Assembly (NCBI GenBank): GCA_002306815.1
Contig: DBTA01000042.1
Coordinates: 1 to 37,398 of the forward strand
DNA length: 37,398 bases
Source of the DNA: Dehalococcoidia bacterium UBA1328
GTDB taxonomy: Bacteria > Chloroflexota > Dehalococcoidia > Lucifugimonadales > Lucifugimonadaceae
Reading direction: 5' to 3'
Positions within the stretch are counted from its first letter, which is position 1, and each line of letters opens with the position of its first letter. The notes under the pieces were generated by a model that made no database searches, had not been told where the DNA came from, and saw nothing but the letters and a program-made list of their open reading frames with translations. The position numbers were made by a program, and so were the translations under genes. Shown piece by piece: positions 23,783 through 32,802 of this stretch.

Positions 23783-25789
23783 TTGAGTAGGTTCAGAGGA
23801 TTAATCCTCGTCGCAATACTGGTTGTCACTTCGATTGTTGTATTGGCAATTTCCGAAGTTAGTGTCCTTGGGTTTAGCCGTGGCGGAGATAGCCCACTAG
23901 GCTTGACCCTGGGACTCGACCTAGAGGGCGGAACGCACCTCGTTTACAGCGTTGTCCCCGAAGATGGCAGAGAGCCTACTCGGGAAGACATGGAAGGTGT
24001 TCGCAACATCATCGATCGCCGTGTGAACGAGTTCGGTGTGAGCGAGGCTAGCGTGCAGCTGCTGGGGGGCGGAGTCGACTCAGTTGCAGACAGAGTGCTT
24101 GTTCAAATACCTGGTCAAACAGGCTCCTCTATCACCGTGAATTTCGGTGATGACACTATAAGTGCCGACACCCTCGAAGATTTCTTCCGGACCGAGCTAG
24201 GGCGCGGGGACGCCAACGTATCCCAGAATGAGAACGGCTCGCTAACAATTATCCTAGATGACATCCAGGGCGAAGTTCGCGATGTCGACGGCAACGTAGT
24301 TGTTGAGAGTGAGACCGAAGCGTGGCGCGACGCAATCATTGCTAAATACCCAGTTGCGCTTCAGGTCGGATATGTCCTTCCACAGGTCAATCCGCCCGTG
24401 ATTGGTGATGACACCGCCGTAGATCCAGTGCCGACCGAGGACGTTGCTACTCTGCCAACCCTGGAAGACGTTCAGGGAGCATTTGCATCTGTCGGGCGAT
24501 CCGATGCTGACGTTTCGCAAGTAGAAGGCGCGGAGGGTCTGTATTCAATCCTTCTGTACGGCCTCGATATTTCCACGACAGATGGGGATGGCAACCCGGT
24601 TCTCGGTGAAGATCAGCGAATCTTCGCTGCGCTTCGTGAGCTTGGCGACATCCAGATCGCTGCAAGCCAGGGGACACTGACCCAATGGACAGTTGGTGGT
24701 GGTGTTCAGGAAGCCAAAAACCTTATTGGTAAGACGGCGCAGTTGGAATTCCGGTACCGAGAGTGTGGAGACATCATCGCTCCGTCGGAAGATATCCCTT
24801 GGCCACCGGGTGGTTTGAGCGAGGCGGAGTGGGCTGTCGAACGATGTACTAACCCGTTCTACTTCTCTGAGTCGGCTACCGAAATCGACGCGTCGGACCT
24901 TGATGACGCCTTCCCTGACGTTTCTCAGGGAGCTATCCCTAGGCCAATCGTAACTCTTGTTTTCAACGATGATGGTGCTGAGGCGTTCTTTAACGCTACT
25001 GACCGAGTTGCTAGACAGAACGACCGTCTGGCGATTTATCTCGACAACGAAGAGTTGGTCGCTCCCAGCGCCCAATCAGGAATTTCCGGTGGACGCGCCA
25101 TTATTGAAGGTGGCGATTTCACAACCGAGCGGGTACGAACAATTGCCATTCAGTTGCGATCTGGTGCACTTCCGGTTGGGCTTGAACTCATCCAGGAACG
25201 CAACGTCGACGCCGTACTGGGTAAAGACTCGCTCCAGAAGAGTCTGTTTGCCGGTGGTATTGGACTGATTTTGCTGCTGATTTTCATGATCGCTTACTAC
25301 AAAGTTCCGGGTCTGGTTGCATCGATCGCACTGGTCGCTTACACGATCATGTTGCTTGGTGTGTTCAAGATGATCCCGGTCACGCTGACCCTTTCAGGTG
25401 CAGCGGCTGTCATCCTTTCGCTCGGTTTTGCGGTCGACGCAAACGTTCTCATAGCAGAGAGGACAAAGGAAGAGATTCGATCTGGTCGAAGCTTACTTGC
25501 GGCAATTACGGCTGGATTTGATCGTGCCTGGCCATCGATCAGAGATGGAAACATGTCGACAATCATTGTTGCCGTAGTTCTCTTCTGGTTTGGTGACCGA
25601 TTCAGCACCAGCGTGATGCAGGGATTCGCCCTAACACTCGCTATTGGTGTGTTGTTGAGCATGTTCACCGCATTCTTCGCCAGCCGACTGCTGCTCAGGT
25701 TGCTCGCCTCGACCGGTCTCGGGGATAACTCGAACCTGTTTGTTCCGGTGAGAGATCAGGGTGAGTCAGCGACTGGAGGTAACTCCTAA
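23783..25789 (+). CDS. secD: Protein translocase subunit SecD
   Basis: A membrane partner of SecYEG that uses the proton gradient to help pull exported proteins out. At 668 residues it is longer than most. An N-terminal membrane segment (5-24) is followed by LGLDLEGGTHLVY (43-55), the P1 head domain, and six C-terminal membrane helices from about 490 with FAVDANVLIAERTKEEIR (about 550). The P1 domain is split: DRVLVQIPG (103-111) and LIGKTAQLEFRY (314-325), normally nearly adjacent, are separated by about 195 acidic residues that contain two related copies of one module (TLED at 130 and at 226). The start is TTG 23783. Its TAA overlaps the secF ATG by one base. Confidence 0.95.
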   Translation: MSRFRGLILVAILVVTSIVVLAISEVSVLGFSRGGDSPLGLTLGLDLEGGTHLVYSVVPEDGREPTREDMEGVRNIIDRRVNEFGVSEASVQLLGGGVDSVADRVLVQIPGQTGSSITVNFGDDTISADTLEDFFRTELGRGDANVSQNENGSLTIILDDIQGEVRDVDGNVVVESETEAWRDAIIAKYPVALQVGYVLPQVNPPVIGDDTAVDPVPTEDVATLPTLEDVQGAFASVGRSDADVSQVEGAEGLYSILLYGLDISTTDGDGNPVLGEDQRIFAALRELGDIQIAASQGTLTQWTVGGGVQEAKNLIGKTAQLEFRYRECGDIIAPSEDIPWPPGGLSEAEWAVERCTNPFYFSESATEIDASDLDDAFPDVSQGAIPRPIVTLVFNDDGAEAFFNATDRVARQNDRLAIYLDNEELVAPSAQSGISGGRAIIEGGDFTTERVRTIAIQLRSGALPVGLELIQERNVDAVLGKDSLQKSLFAGGIGLILLLIFMIAYYKVPGLVASIALVAYTIMLLGVFKMIPVTLTLSGAAAVILSLGFAVDANVLIAERTKEEIRSGRSLLAAITAGFDRAWPSIRDGNMSTIIVAVVLFWFGDRFSTSVMQGFALTLAIGVLLSMFTAFFASRLLLRLLASTGLGDNSNLFVPVRDQGESATGGNS

Positions 25790-26697
25790 TGGATATCGTC
25801 GCAAAGAGCAGAATTTTTCTGACAATTTCGGCAGTGCTCGCCGCTCTATCAATCGTTGTACTGGTAACCGAAGGACTCAACCTCGGAATCGACTTCACTT
25901 CTGGAACGACTGTTACCTATCAGTTCTCTGACAGTAACGTAGACACCGGCGAAGTAACCGACGCTTTGTTCGACTCTGGTCACCCCGAGGCGATCGTGCA
26001 GGCGCTTGGTGATGACCAGTTCTTCATCCGAACCGACGATCTTGGCGTTTCCGGTCTGGATGATGTGAAAGAGGAAGTATTGAAGATTGACAGCGGAGCT
26101 CGCGTGCTAGACACGTCTACTGTCGGTTCATCTGTTGCGGAAGATACGGTTCGAAATGCAATCACTGCGGTTATCGTCGCAGCGATTTTCGTGATGCTCT
26201 ACATCATGTACGCGTTCCGTTCTGTGCCCAACTCCTACAAGTACGCCTTCGCAGCCGTGGTTGCTCTGGGTCACGACGTGTTGATCGTGCTTGGATTGTT
26301 CGCAGTGTTGGGAATTGCAATCAACGCTGAAGTGAACGCGATTTTCATCGTGGGTATCCTCACGGTTATCGGTTACTCGGTGAATGACACCATCGTTATT
26401 TTCGACCGAATTCGTGAGAACGTCACACTTGCCCCGGGACGCGATTTCCGAAGCACAGTGAACCTGTCGATCAATGAGTCGGTTACCCGATCACTTGGTA
26501 CAAGTATCACTACAGTCACGGTGATTCTCGCAATGCTGCTGTTCGGTGGAGCAACCCTTAGGGATTTCTTGATCGTGTTGCTGCTCGGTGTTGTGATCGG
26601 AACCTACAGCTCAATCTTTGTAGCAGCCCAGGTTCTGGTGCTTTGGGAACAACGATCGTTCCTGCCCTGGCGAAAAGCAGCAGCCACGAACTCCTAA
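25789..26697 (+). CDS. secF: Protein translocase subunit SecF
   Basis: Partner of SecD in the SecDF export motor. The 302 residues have a first membrane helix (about 8-28), the SecF hallmark LGIDFTSGTTVTYQF, and a small extracytoplasmic domain. Five further helices follow, with IGYSVNDTIVIFDRIREN (from about 194), the functionally important segment that matches the SecD helix-4 motif. The length is normal and nothing is missing. Translation is coupled to secD through the TAATG junction. yajC, which often precedes secD, is not found here. Confidence 0.96.
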   Translation: MDIVAKSRIFLTISAVLAALSIVVLVTEGLNLGIDFTSGTTVTYQFSDSNVDTGEVTDALFDSGHPEAIVQALGDDQFFIRTDDLGVSGLDDVKEEVLKIDSGARVLDTSTVGSSVAEDTVRNAITAVIVAAIFVMLYIMYAFRSVPNSYKYAFAAVVALGHDVLIVLGLFAVLGIAINAEVNAIFIVGILTVIGYSVNDTIVIFDRIRENVTLAPGRDFRSTVNLSINESVTRSLGTSITTVTVILAMLLFGGATLRDFLIVLLLGVVIGTYSSIFVAAQVLVLWEQRSFLPWRKAAATNS

Positions 26698-26803
26698 CAC
26701 AACAATTTAGAAGTCACACCTTTGCAATTGTTGGACTAACATGCCCCGGAAGCGGGCGTGGTAGTCGGGCGTGTCTGAGGGAGCAGAGAAGGAACGAATT
26801 TTA

Positions 26804-27658
26804 ATGCTGATTGGTGCGCATGTTTCCGCATCCGGCGGAGTGAATAAGGCTGTGGCACGAGCCGAAGAAATCGGAGCGGAGTGTTTCCAGATATTCGCGT
26901 CTTCGCCCCGGATGTGGTCGGCAAAACCAATCGACGACAAGGTTGCCGAGAAATATCACGCGGAAATAGAACGCACAGGGATGGGACCGACCGTCCTGCA
27001 CGGCAAATATCTCGTTGCCCTAGGCAGTAGCGATCCGGAATTGCTAGCGAAATCGGAAACCGCCCTCCAGTCAGATATCGCTGCCGCCAACAAGCTGGGC
27101 GCACTTGGGGTGATTTTCCATCCAGCGAGCCATCGCGGGCAGGGCTTTGATGCGATTGTCGATCAGTTCGCTGCGTCGGTTCGAAAGATTCTCGACAACG
27201 AACCAGGTGATTCACTTCTCATGTTGGAAACCAGCGCGGGTGCTGGCGATCACATTGGTTCGTCATTCGAGGAGCTTGGCACTCTCGTTAAAGCCATTGG
27301 CCACGACAGAGTCGCAGTCTGCCTCGATACACAGCACGTCTGGGCAGCTGGTTACAACATCGCCGCCATCGATACGCTGAACGCAGCTATCGACGAATTC
27401 GACAAGGAGATCGGTATTGATCTTCTGAAGTCTGTGCACGCAAACGATTCAATGCGAGAACTCGGCTCATCGGTTGACCGGCACGACAATATTGGCGAAG
27501 GCTTGATTGGAACCGAAGGCTTCCAGACCATCATGTCTCACAACGTTTTCAAGGACGTGCCGTTCTATCTCGAAGTTCCCGGCACGGGCAAAAGCGGACC
27601 TGATAAGCCCAATGTCGATCGACTCAAAGCGATTCGATCGCAGGTAGGCGCCAGGTAA
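26804..27658 (+). CDS. nfo: Endonuclease IV (AP endonuclease)
   Basis: A zinc-dependent enzyme that cuts DNA 5' of abasic sites in base-excision repair. From ATG 26804 the product is 284 residues, the family size. A GTG at 26771 would add 11 residues, but homologues begin at MLIGAHVSASGG. Metal-site motifs are present: FHPASHRGQG (from about 105), METSAGAGDHIGSSFEEL, CLDTQHVWAAGY (from about 173), VHANDSMRELGSSVDRHDNI with the DRHxNIG signature, and FYLEVPG near the end. AGGA lies about 12 bases upstream. It follows secF by about 100 bases that include a GC-rich hairpin (26741-26761). Confidence 0.95.
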   Translation: MLIGAHVSASGGVNKAVARAEEIGAECFQIFASSPRMWSAKPIDDKVAEKYHAEIERTGMGPTVLHGKYLVALGSSDPELLAKSETALQSDIAAANKLGALGVIFHPASHRGQGFDAIVDQFAASVRKILDNEPGDSLLMLETSAGAGDHIGSSFEELGTLVKAIGHDRVAVCLDTQHVWAAGYNIAAIDTLNAAIDEFDKEIGIDLLKSVHANDSMRELGSSVDRHDNIGEGLIGTEGFQTIMSHNVFKDVPFYLEVPGTGKSGPDKPNVDRLKAIRSQVGAR

Positions 27659-27665
27659 TTTTGCT

Positions 27666-28037
27666 TTGGAAATCAGCCGCGAACATTTTGAGGGTCTCGT
27701 TAGAGAAGCCGTGATGTCGCTGCCTGAAGACTTCCGCTTGAATATGGACAACGTGAGCATTATTGTTGCTGATGAACCGACGCCAAGTCAGCTTACTGAT
27801 AACGGATTGAGTCAGCACGACGTTCTATACGGACTTTACGAAGGCGTCCCGTTGCCTGAACGAGGCAGCTATATGCCGACTCTGCCTGATTTAATAACGA
27901 TATTCCAAACTCCTATCGAAAGAGCGGCTCGCGATATCGACGAGCTTCAGGACCAGATCGTGACTACCGTCAGGCACGAAGTGGCGCATTACTTCGGATT
28001 TTCCGACTTAGAAATTGACGAAATGGGACTTGGATAG
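27666..28037 (+). CDS. Small zincin-like metallopeptidase family protein
   Basis: A 123-residue protein of the MMP-like zinc-peptidase family (formerly DUF1025). The motif HEVAHYFGFSD (104-114) matches HExxHxxGxxD, giving two histidine ligands, the catalytic glutamate and an aspartate third ligand. The N-terminal half has the family segment LPEDFRLNMDNVSIIVADEP and the LYGLYEGVPLPERG turn that precedes the active-site helix. These proteins are cytoplasmic and their substrates are unknown. The start is probably TTG 27666, just after nfo. The stop shares its last base with the GTG of the next gene, which indicates an operon. Confidence 0.88.
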   Translation: MEISREHFEGLVREAVMSLPEDFRLNMDNVSIIVADEPTPSQLTDNGLSQHDVLYGLYEGVPLPERGSYMPTLPDLITIFQTPIERAARDIDELQDQIVTTVRHEVAHYFGFSDLEIDEMGLG

Positions 28038-29440
28038 TGGTACGAATTCTGATTGTTGCGTTTGACGGCTTACAACCATCACAGATCTCACCCGAGAGAA
28101 TGCCGAACGTGAACCGACTTGCCGATCAAGGCGTTCGATTTCTTCACAATCATTGCGTGTTTCCGACGGTTACACGGACGAACTCTGCCAGCCTGGTGAC
28201 AGGAGTGAACCCGGGCACTCACGGCATAACGGCGAACAAATCGGTGTTCACCGATATAGACGCAGAAGAAGTTGTCGACGCACTTGTACCTCAACTTTCT
28301 GAAATCAACCATCAAACCGATGGGAATCTGTTGTTTGTCCCAACGCTGGGTGAATTGATTGGCTCTGAAAATCTGAAATGGGCGTCGGCCATCGGTGGCA
28401 CAAGTGGGAACGCATTCGTCCAACATCCAAACGCTGATAAACATGGACACCTTGTGATGCATCCTGAATTTACAAATCCACCGGAACATCACGGCATCAT
28501 TGAGGAACGATTTGGCAAGTGGCCTCCAAAGAACGCCCCCGCTGCCGAGCTGGTGATTAGAACCGCGGATGTAGCCATGGAGTACGCGTTGGAACAGAAT
28601 CCTGACGTACTAATGGTGTGGTTCCCTGAGCCCGACACTTCTCAGCATGCCTTTGGTGTCGATAGCGCTGAGGCGCAAGAAATGTACACACTTGCAGATG
28701 GTCAACTTCGGCGATTGTTGGAGGCAATTTGCAGAGACGATGTCACTCCAGACACGTTTATTGTTTCGGACCACGGCTACTCCACTATTGATGAAGTAAT
28801 TGACGTCCCAGCGAAGCTTGCTGACGCCGGATTTGCTGTTGCGGGGAAGTCGCAGTCTCCAGAGATCATAATCGCCGAAAACGGCGGCTCGGTCCTGCTA
28901 TACATCCCTAACGAAAAAACAGGTGTGGGAACCAGATTGATCGAGTGGCTGGTAGATCAGCCCTGGGTCGGCGCCATTGCGACAGACATTGATCAAGTTC
29001 GATCAGAAGAATTCACCTCCCTGAAATCGCTTGGACTGGTTGGGACTCGATCGCCCGACATTGCGGTAACTCTTCGATCGTCCTTAACCGGCAAAGCATC
29101 TCCGAACGTCGCTTCTGGAGCCGCCGCAGGTGGGCAAGTTGGTGTCGGGTCGCATGGGGGAGGTAGCTCAGCGGAAATGCATAACACGTTGATCGCTCAC
29201 GGCCCATCGTTTAAATCCGGAGTGAACTCTTATCTGCCCAGCGGAAACATCGATGTGCTCCCGACAATCCTGACTTTGCTGGGTTTGCACGTTCCTGATC
29301 ATGTGCAGGGACGAGTGTTGAGGGAAGCGCTTTCGAATTCTGAGACGGTTCCGACAAATATCCAACCTGCGCTGGTTGAACATGGGTCGTCTAGGTTAGC
29401 GACGTTCGGTAATTACTCTTACCTCTGCGAGTTTGGCTAA
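28037..29440 (+). CDS. Alkaline-phosphatase-superfamily phosphodiesterase
   Basis: A protein of 467 residues of the type I phosphodiesterase/nucleotide pyrophosphatase group. Metal-site elements are in order: LIVAFDGLQPS with D10, FPTVTRTNSASLVTG with the likely nucleophile T46, PEPDTSQHAFG (second-metal Asp and His), VSDHGYSTI and GSHGGGSS. The segment VNPGTHGITANK is typical for the group. No signal peptide or membrane segment is seen, so it is probably cytoplasmic. It begins with GTG 28037, overlapping the preceding stop by one base. Substrates in this group range from nucleotides to phospholipids and phosphonates, and cannot be set by sequence alone. Confidence 0.87.
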   Translation: MVRILIVAFDGLQPSQISPERMPNVNRLADQGVRFLHNHCVFPTVTRTNSASLVTGVNPGTHGITANKSVFTDIDAEEVVDALVPQLSEINHQTDGNLLFVPTLGELIGSENLKWASAIGGTSGNAFVQHPNADKHGHLVMHPEFTNPPEHHGIIEERFGKWPPKNAPAAELVIRTADVAMEYALEQNPDVLMVWFPEPDTSQHAFGVDSAEAQEMYTLADGQLRRLLEAICRDDVTPDTFIVSDHGYSTIDEVIDVPAKLADAGFAVAGKSQSPEIIIAENGGSVLLYIPNEKTGVGTRLIEWLVDQPWVGAIATDIDQVRSEEFTSLKSLGLVGTRSPDIAVTLRSSLTGKASPNVASGAAAGGQVGVGSHGGGSSAEMHNTLIAHGPSFKSGVNSYLPSGNIDVLPTILTLLGLHVPDHVQGRVLREALSNSETVPTNIQPALVEHGSSRLATFGNYSYLCEFG

Positions 29441-29530
29441 TACCTTTATATTTTCCCGATGACCTACACCGAATCCTTACCTTCTGGCTGGTCAAATTTT
29501 GGTGTGCGAAATATGCGAACGCATATCGAG

Positions 29531-31381
29531 CTACCTCACGAACCTAGAATCGCCCGTTCGCCTCGTTAGTCCCTTCGAGTCCATATGCTCTAGAACGGCC
29601 AGTGTGTACTTACGACTGGTGCCGAACAGTTCGCGGACACGGGTAATGGTGACCTCGGTTCCACCTGAGCCAATTTCGAGGATTTTCGACTCCATTTCAT
29701 CGTAGGCATCTGTTGGGTAGACGATGTCCCCGTTTACCCGAACGACATCTCCGCGCTCAGACAGAAATTGCAAAATTTCTATGTTTAAAGGCTTTTCAGT
29801 CGACGGACTGAAACGGTCTGTTGATATCAACTTCAGATAGTCTTTTGCCTCGACTTCTTGCTCCGATGTAAGCAAAGGTATGTGTTCGGGAACTCGAACC
29901 GTTCCGTCGTCTGTCACAACCAGACCATCATCTCTCAACTCTTCGATAACCCCAGAGAATTGCACCGATTTAAGTTTCAACTGACCTCTCAGATCCTGAA
30001 GTGGGATGCCCTGTCGGAGTGGGAAGGCCTTGTGGAACTTCAGCAGTGCAGTGCTGGTGTTGTCTGATACCGATTGCCATCCCGGTGTAGAGATGAAGAG
30101 TTTCGAATCATCACCGAGACGCCTGATCCGCCCTTCAGTTACCAGAGCCGTGATCGCCTCCTCGGTCTCGGCGATATTTTCACCCGTTGCCTCAGATAAT
30201 TGCTGAACCGTAGCCGGTTCTATTCCGGATAAAGCGTTGAACGTAACGTCTACATTCGACCCGCTATGGATCGTTTCTAACTGTGAAATCACATCACGGC
30301 TGTTCCGTTTACGTCGTGGCGCATTCGGGACGAGAACCTCACCACCCCCAAGAGTGTTTTCGGTGTCGCGTACAACGAATGATTCGCCTCTAATAACCGG
30401 AACCTGTTCCGTGGTACGAACCTGGATCCATCCAGATTCGCCCGGCAGGATGTGGTCTTTTTCGAGAACTCTTATTGTCGCAGGAACTTCTCGGGTTCCT
30501 ACGAACAAAGTGACCTTGTGATTGTGACGAACCGGTCGTGGGGCATCGGAAATCGCCCGGAATGACGCATCGAATGCGGTTGAAGACGATAGCCAGTTCA
30601 CACTGGTAATCAAATCACCACGGTTTATTTCGGTGTGATCGATACCACTAAGATTTACGGCGAGGCGAGTCCCGGGTGCAACCTGGTCATGCGATTCCTC
30701 ATGTACCTGCAAACTTCGGATTCGCGCTCGGTGACCGGCAGGCAATACCTCGACTTCCTGACCAACTTTGAGCGATCCGTCAGCCAGGGTCCCCGTAACC
30801 ACGGCACCGAAACCTGTGATGGTGAATGAGCGATCAACCGGCAATCGTGGATTGCCTGATCTGTTGTGGTCAGGGAGATCACCGAGAAGTTTGTCGAGGG
30901 CAGCTCTGAGCTCGTCGAGTCCGTCTCCCTTTTCAGCTGAGACGGCGATCACTTTAGCGTTTTCAAGGGTCGTTCCTTCCAGTGTTTCGTGAACGTCAAG
31001 AGTCACGAGATCCAACCAGTCTTGATCAACAAGATCGACTTTCGTCATCACGACGATCCCTGTCTCTCTCCCTAGAAGATCCAGGATCGATAAATGCTCA
31101 CGGGTTTGCGGCATGACGCCTTCATCTGCGGCGACAATCAAAAGGGCTAGATCGACACCACCAGCACCCATGAGCATATTTTTGATGAATCGCTCGTGGC
31201 CGGGTACATCAACGATGCTTATTTCCAGACCTGAAGGCAGAGTGAGCCATGCGAAACCGAGTTCAATAGTCATACCCCGGTTTTTTTCTTCGCGAAGGCG
31301 ATCTGGATCAATCCCCGTAAGAGCTTGAATCAGCGTCGATTTACCGTGATCTACGTGACCTGCTGTACCTACAACAAACAA
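29531..31381 (-). CDS. selB: Selenocysteine-specific elongation factor SelB
   Basis: A GTPase that brings Sec-tRNA to UGA codons followed by a SECIS hairpin. Of its 616 residues, the GTPase domain shows GHVDHGKST (8-16), RGMTIELGF (35-43), DVPGHERFIKNML (58-70) and TKVD (113-116). It lacks the effector region of EF-Tu and has the short SelB-type IELGFAW sequence. Domains II and III follow, then about 250 residues of winged-helix domains that bind SECIS RNA, ending VLEHMDSKGLTRRTGDSRFV. The start is TTG 31381. Its presence implies selA, selD, tRNA-Sec and at least one selenoprotein elsewhere; none is recognised here. It is convergent with the phosphodiesterase gene. Confidence 0.95.
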   Translation of the reverse strand: MFVVGTAGHVDHGKSTLIQALTGIDPDRLREEKNRGMTIELGFAWLTLPSGLEISIVDVPGHERFIKNMLMGAGGVDLALLIVAADEGVMPQTREHLSILDLLGRETGIVVMTKVDLVDQDWLDLVTLDVHETLEGTTLENAKVIAVSAEKGDGLDELRAALDKLLGDLPDHNRSGNPRLPVDRSFTITGFGAVVTGTLADGSLKVGQEVEVLPAGHRARIRSLQVHEESHDQVAPGTRLAVNLSGIDHTEINRGDLITSVNWLSSSTAFDASFRAISDAPRPVRHNHKVTLFVGTREVPATIRVLEKDHILPGESGWIQVRTTEQVPVIRGESFVVRDTENTLGGGEVLVPNAPRRKRNSRDVISQLETIHSGSNVDVTFNALSGIEPATVQQLSEATGENIAETEEAITALVTEGRIRRLGDDSKLFISTPGWQSVSDNTSTALLKFHKAFPLRQGIPLQDLRGQLKLKSVQFSGVIEELRDDGLVVTDDGTVRVPEHIPLLTSEQEVEAKDYLKLISTDRFSPSTEKPLNIEILQFLSERGDVVRVNGDIVYPTDAYDEMESKILEIGSGGTEVTITRVRELFGTSRKYTLAVLEHMDSKGLTRRTGDSRFVR

Positions 31382-31513
31382 TTCTCTGTTGGTCTTCCTG
31401 TCGCTACGCAGTTCGACTTCTGTGAAGCCGATTGCTGATGTGATGAGTCCCGCATGTGATTTTAGATGCGCTCGCCGAGAAAGCGGCTGTCAATCAAGCG
31501 ATCCGCAGGAATA

Positions 31514-32749
31514 TTATTCTTCGAGATCGCACACGAACTCAGCGAAAACTTCGTTGCCCAGCAGTCGACCACGATCGCTAAGCAACAAAGATTCGTTCGT
31601 GACACTGATCAGCCCAAGATTACTGAGTCGCTTAATCTCGTCAGGGAAAGTACTTTCGAATGACTCCCCGAATCGTTTCGTAAATCTATCTCGCGAAACT
31701 CCCGAGTTGAGGCGCATACCCATCATCATAGTCTCAGCAAGATCAACCGCAGGTGTTGTGTGGTCTACTTGCTCCACGGGTCCATTGGGTAGCGTCATTG
31801 GACCGACCGGATCTACGGTCTGGAGTTCATACGCGGAACCAACCACTGTCGTGTAGCGCCTTGGTGATCTCAAGTTTGAGAATCGTTTACCACCAAGCCA
31901 CGAGTGCGCTCCTGGACCCACACCCAGGTACGGTTCGTTTCTCCAGTAGATCAGGTTATGCCGCGACTCCATTCCGGGTCTTGACCAGTTCGAAATTTCG
32001 TATTGATCGAATCCGTTCTCTCCGAGTGAGCGTTGCGCTTCCTCGTACATATCTGCCGCAAGGTCATCGTCCGGCAGCGGGTATTTGCCACTCTGTACAT
32101 CCACGGCGAGTGGAGTGCCTTGTTCGATTTGCAACGAATAGAGCGAAATATGCTCGGGTTCCAGACCGATTGCATTCTCCAGAGTGTCCGACCACTGTTG
32201 CGCCGTCTGGTAGGGAAGACCGTAAATCAGGTCGATTGATTGGTTGGTAAATCCCGCGGCTCGGAGTGTGGTGAACGCGTCTTTTGCTTCATCGGCTGTG
32301 TGCCTGCGACCCAGTAATGACAACAGCTCATTATCAAAACTTTGAATTCCCATTGAATTGCGGTTTACCCCGCTCGAAAGCCAACTGCTCGCTCGGTCTG
32401 GGGTCACATCGCCCGGATTGCACTCCATCGTAATTTCTGCTTCTTCCTCCACTGCGAACGCAGCTCGGATGACAGCGTGAATTTGTTCTAGGTCATCTGG
32501 TGGGAGATATGAAGGCGTTCCTCCACCGAAGAAAACTGATCGCACAGGAGGATGCCCGAGAATTTCACCCCAACCGGTGAGTTCCCTGATCAGGGTTTCG
32601 ACATAACCGGACATCTGATCTTCGATTCCGACGTATGTGTTGAAATCGCAATACGTGCACTTCGTCTGACAGAAAGGCACGTGAAGGTACAAACCGATGC
32701 CTTCGTCAAAGGTCGGTGGTTTGTGTTCAATTCTTGAGAGATTGGGCAT
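31514..32749 (-). CDS. hemW: Radical SAM protein HemW
   Basis: A protein of 411 residues of the HemW/HemN family. The radical SAM cluster motif is CQTKCTYC (C27, C31, C34) within LYLHVPFCQTKCTYCDFN, followed by SVFFGGGTPSYL (71-82), MECNPGDVTP and GIQSFDNELLSLLGRRHTA. The C-terminal HemN domain is present (GMRLNSGVSRDRFTKRFG). HemN itself has an extra N-terminal arm and a distinct cysteine pattern, absent here. HemW is a haem chaperone that delivers haem to respiratory enzymes; it is often misannotated as coproporphyrinogen oxidase. It lies upstream of selB, about 130 bases away. Confidence 0.93.
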   Translation of the reverse strand: MPNLSRIEHKPPTFDEGIGLYLHVPFCQTKCTYCDFNTYVGIEDQMSGYVETLIRELTGWGEILGHPPVRSVFFGGGTPSYLPPDDLEQIHAVIRAAFAVEEEAEITMECNPGDVTPDRASSWLSSGVNRNSMGIQSFDNELLSLLGRRHTADEAKDAFTTLRAAGFTNQSIDLIYGLPYQTAQQWSDTLENAIGLEPEHISLYSLQIEQGTPLAVDVQSGKYPLPDDDLAADMYEEAQRSLGENGFDQYEISNWSRPGMESRHNLIYWRNEPYLGVGPGAHSWLGGKRFSNLRSPRRYTTVVGSAYELQTVDPVGPMTLPNGPVEQVDHTTPAVDLAETMMMGMRLNSGVSRDRFTKRFGESFESTFPDEIKRLSNLGLISVTNESLLLSDRGRLLGNEVFAEFVCDLEE

Positions 32750-32802
32750 TCTGGCTACTCTCGTTGATTGGTTTGCGATCGATCAGAGAATAGCAGCGGA
32801 AA

